64,000 bases of DNA from Tupaia tana (Eukaryota > Chordata > Mammalia > Scandentia > Tupaiidae). The notes under the pieces are model-generated. The model was given only the letters and a program-made list of their open reading frames with translations. It had not been told where the DNA came from and did not search any database. The translations under genes were made by a program, and so were the position numbers. The DNA lies in contig JAKSZU010000008.1 of NCBI GenBank assembly GCA_026018925.1, positions 60,225,027 through 60,289,026 on the forward strand. The letters are read 5' to 3'. This document shows positions 43,526 through 54,124 of this stretch, piece after piece (position 1 is the stretch's first letter; each line of letters begins with the position of its first letter).

Positions 43526-43740
43526 GCCAGTGGGTGGCTAGATTCACATGGGCGACTGTGAAGTTCAAGTTCAGGACCAGGTGTTTTGAAAAACACATCA
43601 AGTGTGTGTGCATACATGCCCCAAATCTGGAGAGGAGAAGAGATTGCAATGTGGCGTCCCCCTGTCGGTTATTTTTTCACTTTTTTCTCTCTGTCCCTGT
43701 CTCCAGCACGCTCACATATCCTATAGCACACACAAAAAAG
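43526..43740 (+). mobile_element. SINE family A, old, head partly deleted
   Basis: ggccagtgggtggctagatt lacks part of the tRNA-like head. The B box is aagttcaagttc. Ends cctatagcacacacaaaaaa. Confidence 0.75.
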
Positions 43741-44074
43741 ACATATAAACAGGTAGAACTGGGACTAAAAAGAATATGAAACTATTAAAATGAGTTACTA
43801 TCAGTACATTTAAACCTTAGGAGGAAAAAGAGCCCTTTAAAAATCTCATAGGATGAAAGTAGAAAACCGAAATGATTCAGTAATGTTATAAAAATGGAAC
43901 TAAAAAATTAATGTAATTGAATACTTATTTTTATATTTTCTCGCAAAAAGAATAAAACATGAACACTAGGCCCAAATGTTTAGTGCAAGTCCTATTAACT
44001 GTCCAAAAAGCAGAAATATTCCTACATTTTATAATCCTTAAATAAATAAGAAATATACCCATTTTCTTTTCTTT

Positions 44075-44326
44075 CTTATTTTGAAAAGCTTTTGGCCTTC
44101 AGGCACTTGTGTTCACCAGAGAAACAGAGGCAGTGAGAGAAAAAGTAAGAAATCACCCCCCAAGGGTTGAGAGCCACACCGCAATCCCTTTCCCCAGGAC
44201 CCTGGGCACTCACACACACACACACACACCCGGTATAATTTTCAAGTCACTGGGTCCAGGACTCAAACCAAGGTCAGCCATGTGAGGGTCCAGCAATGTA
44301 ATAGCTATGCCATCTGCTGATCCCTC
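44075..44326 (-). mobile_element. SINE family A, old
   Basis: agcttttggccttcaggcac at the tail, a (CA)n run in the middle, and the head ending gccatctgctgatccc. Confidence 0.8.
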
Positions 44327-44959
44327 CAATTTTTATATCTAGTATATGAATCTGAAATGAAAATTTAGCTAATAAAACTCAGTATTGTACTAACAGAATA
44401 ATAAACTAAGATCAAGTATTATTTATTCTATAAATATAATGTTATATCTAAAAATATAATCTTGCATATTTTGTTAATTAAATTTGCCATACAAGTAGAT
44501 TAAATTATCCCAGTAGATTAAAACAATTACCTTTATAATATCCAAACTTAATTAAATATTAAACCGTTAAAAGTCTAAGAAAAGAAGGGCATAGAATAAC
44601 GAGCAGATAGCCTACACTGTGATGAAACATTAAAAGCCGCCTCCTAGATATTAGCCAGAAAAGAATGCTTACCTCCTTTATTTTCACCTAGCACACTGTT
44701 CCAAAATATTTCCTTATTTTTAACTAGCACAATATTCTACAATATTCCAATACTCTATTATAGTTATAATATTCTGAACAAATGAAAGGTATAGGAAAAG
44801 GTAAAAATTTGAACTTCTGTGCTCAAGTAATACAAAATTTACAGAGAGATGATTGAAATAGCTTAGTCAGCTTGCTACATATATGCTGAGTTTTCCATGT
44901 CAGTTGCATATTCTGCAATATCTAAAATATTTTACTTAAAACAGCTATTATTGAGGCCA

Positions 44960-45120
44960 AATGGAGGTCCCGTGATTAAAAATGATGCTCCGTGAAGCTG
45001 CCCCAATGGAAAGGTTCCAGTTCGTGTCCAGAGACCTCTGTGAAGATGCTCGGCACGTACATGTCTACGATCTCAGGCTGGCTGGGGCTGGGGGTGGATT
45101 GCAGCAACAAGACTTTATTA
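44960..45120 (+). repeat. Unclassified dispersed repeat, copy 1
   Basis: aatgatgctccgtgaagctg, then cagttcgtgtccagagacct, then cggcacgtacatgt matches 58628-58790. It has a B-box-like gttcgtgtcc and may be a further tRNA-derived SINE, unrelated in body to families A and B. Confidence 0.5.
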
Positions 45121-45794
45121 GGAATGAAAAATAGATTTAAAAATAAAAAAATAGATATTATTTACAATAGCAACTAAATGATAAAAATAAATTATAAAAG
45201 ATGTGAAAGACCTTTATGAGGGAAATGATAAACTTCACTGGATGACATTGAAGAAAGCCAAACAATAAAAGAAATGTCCTGTAACCAAGTAAGAAGGACT
45301 CAGTATTGGAAAGATGTTAATTATCCTCAAGTTAATCAGTGGAATTTATGTGGAAGATGACAAAATTATTCTAAATTTATATGTAAAAGTAAAATAGTCA
45401 AATTTAATAAGATAAAATAAGAAGACACTTTAATCCAGAAAGCAATAACAACTATTATTATACACCTAAAATTGAGAGTATGTAGCATTGTCATATAGCA
45501 TTTTGTAGGGAAGACTGAGGGATGATACAATACTTTAGATCCCAGAAAAATGAATGGAAATTTAGCGAACGTAGAAGTTACTACAGATCAGTGAGAAATT
45601 GACACAATATTCGATTTCTGATGTTTACACATGGTATACAAAAGTACATAGGATCCCTGCTTCACAATAGCTGCAGTTACTTCAGAAGGATTCAAGATGA
45701 AATGCAAATCATAAAATTCCTTAAAGAAATTTCCTAGAGAATACATTTATGATTCTGTGAAAGAAAAGCTTTTTAAAAGAAGCCCCAAAACTTG

Positions 45795-45885
45795 GGACCA
45801 GCAGATGACATAATTGCATTGCTGGACTCCCATGTAGTCGACTATGGTTCGAGTCCCAGACCCAGTAGCTTAAAACTCACATCAG

Positions 45886-45925
<40 letters not shown>

Positions 45926-46067
45926 AAAATCATGAGAGGAGAATGGAAGAGAAGGGATTGAGGCATGGCCATCTCCCTGGGGGTTGATTTCTCACTTTTT
46001 GTCTCTGTCTGTCTCTCTGGGGAGCTCATGTACCCTATAGCAAAAATCTCTCTCTCAAATAAAGGAG
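45795..46067 (+). mobile_element. SINE family A with (TG)n expansion
   Basis: Head ggaccagcagatgacataat and B box ggttcgagtcc. A roughly 35-base TG run (45888-45923) replaces the body's gtgtgcgtgc segment. Possible flanks are ccaaaactt and ccaaagctt. Confidence 0.9.
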
Positions 46068-46685
46068 GGTCCAAAGCTTAAATAAAAGCTTAGTAAATTA
46101 AATTTCACTGAAATTAAGAAATTCTAACCGTAAGAAGACAGCAAAAATGATATATAGAAACTTGGAGATAGTATTTACAACACATGAATCTAAAAAATAA
46201 GAGCTATAAAGAACTCCTATGGAAGAATAAGAAAAAGACAACAACTAAAAACAATAAAGATCAAAACACATAAATAAGTGTTTTAGAACAAGAAATCATA
46301 AAATGGAAAAAATATATTTTTAAAATGCTTAACATTAGTCACATTCCTGAAAAGGCAAATTACAAATACATTATAATTGTTTTAACCCATCAAATTAGCA
46401 AACAATTGTTGAAAGTCTGAAAATTCCAGTTGTCAATGAGAACTCTTACCCAGTGTCTATGGGAATACAATTTTGTACAACCTTTTTAGAAGGTAATTTG
46501 ACATTATCTGGTAAGTTTAAAAATGTATGTGTTATACAGCCAAGTAATTCAAGTCCTAAGAATATTGTGAGAAATTGAATGTTAGTCAGTGCTAAAGTAT
46601 ATAAAACAATGCGATATATTTATAGAACAGAACATTAAGTGGCAATGATAATGACAAAAGTATAGCCATAAAAATAACATTTATT

Positions 46686-46937
46686 GGGACCAGCAGTTGG
46701 TGTAATGGCTATGTCACTGGACTCCCATGTAGTCGACCATGGTTCGAGTCCCGGACTCGGTGGCTTAAACTCACGCCAGGTGCATATGTGTGCGTGCCCA
46801 AGATCCCAAGAGGAGAATGGAGGAGAAGGGATTGTGGCGTGGCCATCTCCCCCAGGGGGCGATTTCTTGCTTTCTGTCTCTCTGTCTCTCTGTTTCTTTC
46901 TGGCAAGCACATGTGCCCTATAGCAAAACACTCTCAA
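46686..46937 (+). mobile_element. SINE family A, full length, young
   Basis: Head gggaccagcagttggtgtaa with a canonical B box. It marks the right end of the ancient LINE-1. Confidence 0.9.
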
Positions 46938-46944
46938 ACCCCTA

Positions 46945-47440
46945 TATATTTATTCATTCAATAAATGTTTATTGGACATCTGCTATGTACTAACCAGGTA
47001 TTGGAGAAAGAGTGGTTAACAAAACAAAGTCTTGTTAATAAGGGCTAACAAGCAACATATGTCACCCTTATTACTGAGACAAGATGCTGTGTATGTGTGT
47101 GTGTGTGTGCGCGTGTGTGTGTGCGTGCGCACGTGTGTGTATTATAACTGCTTAGAGAAAAATGAAAAAGAAATAAAAATAATAGAAGAGTGATTAGAAG
47201 TGAATTAAACTTTCCAGTTTTAAAAAATTAAATCCCATGGTAGAGAAAAGTTCCTGTTGAGAAGGCAACATGTGAATGAAGACTTGAAGGAGGTGAGGCC
47301 ATGATAGTAGGGACTACTGTGTGACTGGCAGTCCTGGCAGCAAGAGCAATGCCTGGTCACTGAATGGAATTCTTACCTGCTGTTAGCTCAGGAAGTCTAG
47401 AGATGACAGGAACACAAGAAGGTCTTTGAAGACCTCTTGG
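46945..47440 (-). mobile_element. LINE-2 3' region, antisense
   Basis: ttcattcaataaatgtttat, ctgctatgtactaaccaggt, gagtggttaacaaaacaaag, then gaagacttgaaggaggtgag read as L2 in reverse complement. A (TG)n run at 47089-47140 lies inside. Confidence 0.75.
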
Positions 47441-47649
47441 ATCTGTAAATTTACCTTTTAGGTAAAAAGAGGCTGAAAGGATTTAAAATCTTACTTGCTT
47501 TTAAACTGAGTAACAAATACAACTCCCATTTGATGAAGGTAAAAGGGAGTCAGAAGAGACTTCTATAAGATCATGGAACTTAGGTAACTCAAAGTCACCA
47601 TTTTGGATAAAGTTCTCGACATGATATCAATGATATATAAATACACCTG

Positions 47650-47885
47650 GCAAAGCAGAGGGATTGGAAGCCAAAGCTCAGGAGTCAGGAAGTTGAACCG
47701 AATCCCTGTTCTGCCACTTTTTATCTATGTAACCCTAACAACTTACTCCATCTCCTGGACCCCCAGTCTCCTCATCTGAAAATGGGGATAATTGGCCATG
47801 CTAACCTGTCAGGTCTTTATGAGGAGTAAATGAAAATATATATAAAACATACTCACAGTACCTAAGGCATACAAAAACACTTAAA
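47650..47885 (+). mobile_element. MIR, nearly full length
   Basis: Recognisable MIR order: ggagtcaggaagttgaaccg, ctgttctgccactttttatc, tctcctcatctgaaaatggg, gataat, and gaggagtaaatgaaaatata. Confidence 0.85.
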
Positions 47886-48127
47886 TGTTAAATTTTATTA
47901 CTTTTATCTGCACCTAATTTTACAATTTGTCAATTACAATTTATAATTTTAAAATACCTATTATTTTGTGTGGGAGGCTGCGCACCAGCGAGTCTGCCGA
48001 GGTTTCTCAGAGAGCAAACAATTGCCATGATTGGTTCCCTCAAAAAACCTGACTTTCGAAACCTTGCTCTGATTGGCCACTAGAATCCCTCAGATTTGCA
48101 TATCCGGCACCTCATGATTGGTCCAAA

Positions 48128-48199
48128 AGCAACCAATCATAACCCACCATTTACAACCAATCACGGCCCACCGTTTACAACCAATCACGGCCCACCAGC
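48128..48199 (+). promoter_or_regulatory. Three CCAAT-box repeats in the LTR U3
   Basis: Roughly 24-base units each containing aaccaatca and cccacc; the second and third are almost identical (caaccaatcacggcccacc). NF-Y binding is inferred from the CCAAT motif. The TATA box follows at 48203. Confidence 0.7.
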
Positions 48200-48253
48200 G
48201 TGTATATAACTACGATGCCTGGCCCATGGTAGCCAGACCACAACCCTGGAGAG

Positions 48254-48460
48254 CCTGAAGAGCTGAAACACTGTACAGTCTCCAGATGACCCTGAACACC
48301 CTGAAGAGTTGTGACACTGCGTCGTCTCCGTGCTGCTCACAATAGACGACGCGACCCTGAAGAGTTGTAACACTGCATCATCTCTGTGCTGTACCGTGCT
48401 GCCCACAATAAACAGACAACACTGAAGACACTGTTTCATCTCTGTGCTGTGACACTGCGC
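48254..48460 (+). repeat. Imperfect repeats downstream of the LTR TATA box
   Basis: Four diverged units begin cctgaagag or ctgaagaca at about 48254, 48300, 48356 and 48422. Each runs through a gacactg and tctccgtgctg or tctctgtgctg type sequence. They lie in the presumed R/U5 region. Confidence 0.7.
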
Positions 48461-48527
48461 CGCTTGTTCCGGCTCTCACTCCTTCCCTCAGGAAACCTGT
48501 TCGACTGTCCCCCTGAGTCGGGACACG

Positions 48528-48543
48528 TGGCACCCGAACCGGG
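48528..48543 (+). other. Primer-binding-site-like motif inside the LTR end
   Basis: TGGCACCCGAACCGGGTC (48528-48545) matches 15 of 18 positions of the tRNA-Lys-type primer site of class II retroviruses. It lies two bases after gtcgggaca (48517-48525). The same nine bases recur at the true edge (48543-48551). Confidence 0.55.
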
Positions 48544-48557
48544 TCGGGACAATTTTG

Positions 48558-48860
48558 TTTTTCAAATATATGATAGGGGAATTACTCTGTTTTTCAGCCA
48601 TTATATTTACTCATTTGCTTTTTGGATAGTTATCATAAAATTATAAAAAATATAAAAAGTAAAAGACATAATATCTTTCCTTTTGTCTTAGTAATTCATA
48701 CATATACGAACACATATATTCTTACCCCTTTTGCACAAATGATTGTAAACTATATCACTGTCCAAACTTATTTTCTTCATCTAATTTACATGATAGATAT
48801 TTTATAAAATTGCATATTAATTGAAAAGTAACACTAGTTACTATGTGTTCTTAAGGATAT
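48558..48860. other. AT-rich intergenic DNA
   Basis: No gene or repeat recognised. Confidence 0.4.
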
Positions 48861-49073
48861 GAATTAGTTTATTCATGTTACATACACAAAGTTCCATGTT
48901 TCATATTTAAGTGTTTAATCCATTTGGAACTTTGCAGATGCATACTGTGAAGTATGGTTTCAAGTTTATTTCTTAGAAGGCAGTTCAACTGTGCCTGTAA
49001 GATTTATAGAGTAAATCATTGTTTATTTCTTGAATCAAGATATCATTTTCTTATGTTGAACTCATGAATATAT

Positions 49074-49176
49074 ACATTTTTAAAGATTCCTTCCTTCCTT
49101 CCTTCCTTCCTTCCTTCCTTCCTTCCTTCCTTCCTTCCTTCCTTCCTTCCTTCTTTCTTTCTTTCTTTCTTTCTTT

Positions 49177-49212
<36 letters not shown>

Positions 49213-49338
49213 TCATTTGACCAGAGAGGAACAGAGAGAAAGAGAGTGAGAAAGCAAGCTGCCAGGTCTGGGACTTGAACCACTGCTGCCCATGTGGGAG
49301 TCCAGTGTCCTTAACCACCATGCCACCTGCTGGCCCCA
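49074..49338 (-). mobile_element. SINE family A, short form, expanded tail
   Basis: Flanked by aactcatgaatatat (49059-49073 and 49339-49353). The head complement is ggacttgaaccactgctgcc. The A-tail has become a 127-base (TTCC)n(TTTC)n microsatellite (49087-49213). Confidence 0.9.
49087..49213. repeat. (TTCC)n(TTTC)n compound microsatellite
   Basis: About 16 TTCC units followed by about 15 TTTC units with one tttt interruption. Long, nearly pure, and likely length-variable. Confidence 0.95.
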
Positions 49339-49754
49339 AACTCATGAATATATTTTTATCTGTTGTTTTTACTCTTTTCTTCTGTCCCTATATCACATTG
49401 TGTTAATTATAAATATGTTTAATTGTCTCTCTCATCACACCTTTCCTTTTTAAAGCTTATAATCTACTGATGTGCATATTTCTTGTTAGGTTTATTTCTA
49501 AGTATTATATCTTCTTTGTAGCTATTGCATATAGAAGTCTTTTTCCAATCATATCTTCTAGTGCTTTATACTAAAGATATTTTAAATATTGCCATCAAAA
49601 ATCATAGGAATTATATATCAAAGTCATAATTTTTCTCTGTTCTGTATACTACCACCTTTTCAAATATTTTATTTCATGTAGTGGTTTTGAAATGAACTTT
49701 TGTGGTTTATTAAATAATACAACCTGAATATATTGACTGTTTTAATTTCACATT

Positions 49755-49932
49755 TTAAAGTTTATTTCTTTATTCCACGAGACAAGAATGGCATCATACC
49801 ATAATTCCCCCAATCTCCTACAGCTTGGATCACAGGTCGCGTGTGACTGGCATGCACAGAGTCCTCGGAATGTGAATTTAGAACCTTCCCATGTGGATCT
49901 AGCATTGTCATGTGTTACTACTGGCCAGTCCT
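49755..49932 (-). mobile_element. Possible family B SINE, very old
   Basis: Tail aaagtttatttctttattcc, body ccaatctcctacagcttgga and head-like ttcccatgtggatctagcat ending ctactggccagtcc. Similarity to family B is weak. Confidence 0.4.
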
Positions 49933-49949
49933 TATTTTCTTATTTCTGT

Positions 49950-50227
49950 TTTTTTTTTTTTTTTTTTTTTTTTTTTTGAGAGAGGTTTTTGCTATAGGGT
50001 GCGTGTGCACTCGCCAGACAGACAGAGAGAGACAGAGAGACAGAAAGCGAGAAATCACCCCCCAGGGGGGATGGCCATGCCGCAATCCCTTCTCCATTGT
50101 CCTCTCGGGATTTTGGGCACTCACGCACACGTGCCCGGTGGGAGTTGAGGCCACCAGGTCCAGGATGCGAACCACTGTCGACTATGTGGGAGTCCAGCGA
50201 CATAGCCATTACGCTAACTGCTGGTGC
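49950..50227 (-). mobile_element. SINE family A, full length, young
   Basis: 31-base T-run tail, head ending gctaactgctggtgcc. Flanked by ttatttctg-type duplications (49940 and 50229). Confidence 0.9.
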
Positions 50228-51002
50228 CTTATTTCTGGTTTTTATACCTAGAGTGTTTTCTCTTTTTAAATTTTATTACCAAGTGATTCTAGGACTGTGC
50301 TAATTAATGCTATTGATAGGGATAATCTTGTTTGTTAATGACTTTAGGGAAAATACATCTAAACTTTGTCAAAAAGAATATTGGCCTTTGGACTGACATA
50401 AATATAGTGTGAAGGCAAAGTCTATGTATTTTTAACTTGTTGACTGTTTTTGGCAATGATTTTTATCAAAGTTTGCCAAGTAACTTTACCACGCATATCA
50501 AGATAATCAAGAGATTTTTAAAATCTGTGATTAATATATTTTTATTGAATCATTCTTGTATTCTAAGAATAAATCTTGCTCTTTTGAGATGTTATTCGTT
50601 TCCTGTGCTGCTGGATTTGCTACGCTTCTATTCTACTTAGAATACTTTCATTGAGAGAAATAACTGGTCTTGGTGCGTAGTTTCTAGTTGGGGACTAGTA
50701 TTTGCCACATTTTAGAATTAATGTTATATTTGCTTTGTATAATTACTTCCTAAGTTTTTATTCTCTTACTATTCTTTGATGTGATATAAATGACATTGTA
50801 ATTTTGATTCTCTGAAGAGCTGATAAGATTTTTCCCATGAAATTCCTTAAGCTTTGTGATCTTGGTGGAGTACTGTCTGATAAATTGATCTTCTATGGTA
50901 CTAGTCTGTTTAAATCTTCTGATTCTTTAGGTCTCTTTTTGTAAAAGCAGACGTTTCTAGAAATTTAAATATTCATCTGTGTTTTCAATTTATCTTGCAT
51001 AG

Positions 51003-51240
51003 AGGCCAACTCCATGGCCTAATGGTTAAGGGGGCTGAATCCCACATGGCCATTTACAGTTCAAATTCTGGACCTGGTGCCTCAAAAAGTGTGCTACACA
51101 CATGTGTGTGCATGCCCAGAGTCCTGACAAGATGGAGAAATGGAGGAGAAGAAATCGTAGCATGGCTAATCCCCATTGCCAGGTGCTTTCTCCCTCTTCC
51201 TCTTTGTCTCTCTGTCTCTCTGTGGCAAGTACATGTACCT
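51003..51240 (+). mobile_element. SINE family A, old
   Basis: Head aggccaactccatggcctaa with the B box cagttcaaattc. Flanked by tttatcttgcatag and attatcttacacag. Confidence 0.8.
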
Positions 51241-51349
51241 CTCAATTTTTAAAAATTATCTTACACAGAACTATGTAAAATAGTTTATTATGGTTCATTA
51301 AAATTTATGGTTCATTAAAATTTGAAGTATCACTATCAACTCCACTTGG

Positions 51350-51589
51350 TTTTTTTTTGCCTTAGGGCAAATGCACTCACTGGAGAAAGAGACAGAAAAA
51401 AGGAAAGTGGGAAATCACCCCCTAGGGTTTTGGTCACACTGCACCTTCTCCTCCATTCTCTTCCTGGAATCTTGGGCATGCATGAACATGTACCTGGCAT
51501 AATTTTCCAGTCACTGGGTCTGGGACCCTAAGCATGCTCGGCCATGTGGGAGTTCAACAAGGCAGCTGCTATGCCATCTACTGGCCCCC
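51350..51589 (-). mobile_element. SINE family A, full length, old
   Basis: ttttttttgccttagggcaa tail, head complement ctgggaccctaagcatgctc ending catctactggcccc. Confidence 0.8.
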
Positions 51590-51752
51590 ATAACCGCCTT
51601 TTGAGATTGGAAAGCTGAAGTTTGACCCAATATTTAATTACTGACTACACAAGTAGGAGAGAGCCTACCTTCAAAACCAGACTTTCTGGCTTCATTTTCA
51701 CATCCCTGTTTCCTAAACCTCATCGTATGTTCACCAAATTTCCCAGAAGCCT

Positions 51753-52043
51753 GTTTTTGTTTTGTTTTTTGTTTTTTGTTTTGTTTTGTTTTGTTTTGCT
51801 ATAGGTGCATATACTCACCAGAGAGTGACAGAGATAGGCAGAGAAAGAGGGACAATGAGAAAGCACCCCCAGGAGAGGTGGCCATGCCACAATCCCTTCT
51901 CCTTCTTTTTCCTCTTGAGATTTTGGCCACACACATGCACATAGTGCCTGGCATGTTTTTCAAGGTGTTGGGTCCAGGACTCCAACCGTGTAGTTGGTCA
52001 TGTGGGATCCAGCATTTTAACCACTGTGCCACCTGCTGGCCCC
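51753..52043 (-). mobile_element. SINE family A, full length, old
   Basis: Long (TTTTG)n tail at 51753-51798. The head has ggactccaaccgtgtagttg, with an extra six bases in the B-box region, and ends cacctgctggcccc. Confidence 0.85.
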
Positions 52044-52811
52044 TATTAACCTGTTAGCTATGACAACGAAATAGGAAGTTGTTGTCAGGGGCTGATAGAG
52101 ACCCCTTAGCTATTTTTGCTACTACAGCATTATAATTTCTGTCAAATTTCCTCACTGAAGATATATTCTGGCTATTTTTTTACTGAAATTATACAGCCTG
52201 AATGTAGCTAAGGGCACACTAATCAAAATGACACCTGTCATATATTTTGCTAAAAGAATTGATTTCTTCTTTAAAATTAATAGGAAATATTAGACTCTGT
52301 TGCTTTGTTGCAACCTTTGCAAAACAGCATCTGCAGGTAGATACAACGAGGTATAAATTTATTTAGGAAAAAGCATCTTGCAGAAATATTTGCTAGCTTA
52401 TGTTACTCTTCACCCAGCGTGGAAGAGTGCTTTGCATTCAAAGTCTCATTAAAAAGAATACACATAAACTATATATAATTTAGAGAAGATATTCTTGGAA
52501 ACAAGGGTTCTTGTGGCATTTTGACTTATCCACTCCTTTAAGTTTTTAGAGTGACATTTCAAAATTGATTTCAGGGAGAAACACAAAATTGGGTGTCTCT
52601 CCTAAGTGTAATGGAATGACCAATTCTGCTTCACTATTTTTCAAGCAATTTCTAATTCTGTATTCAAGAACATTTAAGCACAGGCTAGAGTACAGCCTTT
52701 TCAAAGGCTTGAACACTATTTGTGATAGCTGTAATTCATAAAGCTTAGCACTGCGATACTTTAGATAGTCTATGTTGTCTGTCCATTACCTCTTCTCATG
52801 TACTGTACACT
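52044..52811. other. Intergenic DNA without recognised feature
   Basis: No gene or repeat recognised. Confidence 0.4.
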
Positions 52812-53185
52812 GCTTGCTGTGGTTTATGTGTCCCAAAATTCATGTTGAGATTTAATTGTGACAATACTAAGAGAAAACTTGATACCTTCATGGTGCTGAA
52901 ATGTTTGGTCTTTGGGAGTGATGAAGTGATTAGAATAAGGCCCCCATGGTTGATTTCTGGTGGGCTTATAAGACAAGAGAGAGGCGTAGATGAACACACA
53001 GAGGTGTGCACGCCTGTTCTCTCACCAGGTGATACCCTGCATGGCTTCGGAATCCCACCAACAGTGAAACACTAGATGTGATCCCTGGACCTCGAGCCTC
53101 CACACTGAGCTGAATAAATGTCTATTTTCATAAATCACCTCATTTCAGTTATTTTCTGTTATGAGCAGTGGAATGATCGAGAACA
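52812..53185 (+). mobile_element. MST/MLT1-like solo LTR (ERVL-MaLR)
   Basis: Ordered landmarks: tgtggtttatgtgtcccaaa, aattcatgttgagatttaat, tggtctttgggagtgatgaa, ctgaataaatgtctattttc and ttttctgttatgagcagtgg. Confidence 0.8.
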
Positions 53186-53252
53186 CTGCTTTTGTATGTT
53201 CACTAAGCTTCAGCTACCCAGACTAGCTTTTCAGCTTTGTGAATATATTAAT

Positions 53253-53516
53253 TTTTTAAGAGATTTTTGCCATAGGGTGTGTGTGCTCATGAGACAGAGA
53301 GAGAGAGTGCGCGCGAGAGAGAAATCACCACCAGGGAGATAGCCACTCTGCAATCCCTTCTTCTCCATTCTCCTCCTGGGATCTTGGTCACACACACACA
53401 CACACATACAAACACACACACACACAGTGTTTGTTTCAAACCACCAGGTCCAGACTCGAATCATGGTCAGCCATGTGGAAATCCAGTGATGTAAACATTA
53501 TGCCATCTTCTGGCCC
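53253..53516 (-). mobile_element. SINE family A, full length
   Basis: Flanked by gaatatattaatttttt-type and caaatatattacattttt sequences. It has a CA-rich expansion at 53389-53427 and the head ends catcttctggcccc. Confidence 0.85.
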
Positions 53517-53546
53517 CAAATATATTACATTTTTACCTACCTCAGG

Positions 53547-53775
53547 GGTCAGCAGATGGTGTAGCAGGTTACTACACTGGACTCCCACATGGACAACTGT
53601 GGTTTGAATCCTGGACCAAGTGGCTCCTGGGAAGGGAATGGAGGAAAAGGGATTGTTGCATGGCCATACCCCCAGGAAGTGATTTCTCACTTTCCCTCTC
53701 ACTATTTCTGACTGTCTGGCTCTCCAGTGACAGCAGTCACCCTAAGGCAAATACCTCTCTAACTAGCTAGCAGAC
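53547..53775 (+). mobile_element. SINE family A, internally deleted
   Basis: Head ggggtcagcagatggtgtag with the B box ggtttgaatcc. About 45 bases after ccaagtggct are lost, joining the head directly to cctgggaagggaatggagg. Confidence 0.8.
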
Positions 53776-53845
53776 TCACTAACAGAAATTTTACCTGCCT
53801 CAGGACCTTGGTCTTTGCTATCTTTCTTCTCCCATGTAACTTTTT

Positions 53846-54109
53846 TTTTTTTTTTTTGAGAGGTTTTTCGCTATAGGGCGCGTGCACTCGCCAGACAGAC
53901 AGAGAGAGACACAGAGACAGAAAGCGAGAAATCACCCCCCAGGGGGGATGGTCACGCCGCAATCCCTTCTCCTCCATTCTCCTCTCGGGATCTTGGGCAC
54001 GCACGCACACGCGCCCGGCGTGAGTTTTAAGCTACCGGGTCCGGGACGCGAACCGCGGTCGACTACGTGGGAGTCCAGCGACATAGCCATTACGCTAACT
54101 GCTGGTTCC
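53846..54109 (-). mobile_element. SINE family A, very young
   Basis: Perfect 15-base target-site duplication cccatgtaacttttt (53831-53845 and 54110-54124). CpGs are intact in head and body (cacgcgcccggcgtgag, gaaccgcggtcgac). The B box in sense is GGTTCGCGTCC, like the copy at 22002. Confidence 0.95.
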
Positions 54110-54124
54110 CCCATGTAACTTTTT

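Larger units (their letters stand above)
39180..46685 (+). mobile_element. Ancient LINE-1, sense, broken by later insertions
   Basis: The pieces read in LINE-1 order. ORF1-like sequence with gatggaaaatatgaagagat lies at 39480-39900. An ORF1/ORF2 spacer type (gaaactgcttaaggatgtac) lies at 40860-41150, then endonuclease-region sequence at 42000-42230. Further ORF2 pieces lie at 42800-43200, 44340-45000 and 45120-45790 (gtgaaagacctttatgaggg, catggtatacaaaagtac). The C-terminal region is at 46070-46680. No open frame survives. It forms the substrate for about a dozen later insertions. Edges and subfamily are approximate. Confidence 0.65.
47969..48551 (+). mobile_element. Solo LTR of an ERV2/ERVK-like endogenous retrovirus
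   Basis: 583 bp beginning TGTGGGAGG and ending GGGACA, with a 6-base target-site duplication attttg on each side (47963-47968 and 48552-48557). TG...CA ends and a 6-base duplication fit class II elements. U3 has several CCAAT or inverted CCAAT boxes, including three about 24-base repeats (48128-48199), and a TATATAA box (48203-48209). AATAAA is at 48407-48412. No gag, pol or env sequence is present, so it is a recombination remnant. Only the LTR ends are odd: see the primer-site-like entry. Confidence 0.85.
48861..51330 (-). mobile_element. Ancient LINE-1 ORF2 region, antisense, SINE-riddled
   Basis: Non-SINE pieces read as LINE-1 ORF2 in reverse complement: taagtgtttaatccatttgg (48910), gttaggtttatttctaagta (49485), tattgaatcattcttgtatt (50542) and gtgctgctggatttgctacg (50605). 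Frames are destroyed. SINEs at 49074, 49755, 49950 and 51003 interrupt it. Confidence 0.7.

Noticed and set aside
49043-49345. Long frames of KERKKERKKE or FLPSFLPS type
   Set aside because: Translation of the (TTCC)n/(TTTC)n microsatellite, not genes.
51289-51325. Short direct repeat of atggttcattaaaattt
   Set aside because: A simple 17-base slippage duplication in AT-rich DNA with no wider structure.
53759-54118. Many 60-100 codon frames with similar proteins (for example ...LGILGTHAH... and ...RRMEEKGLRRGHPP...)
   Set aside because: They recur throughout the window because they are translations of family-A SINEs in several frames.
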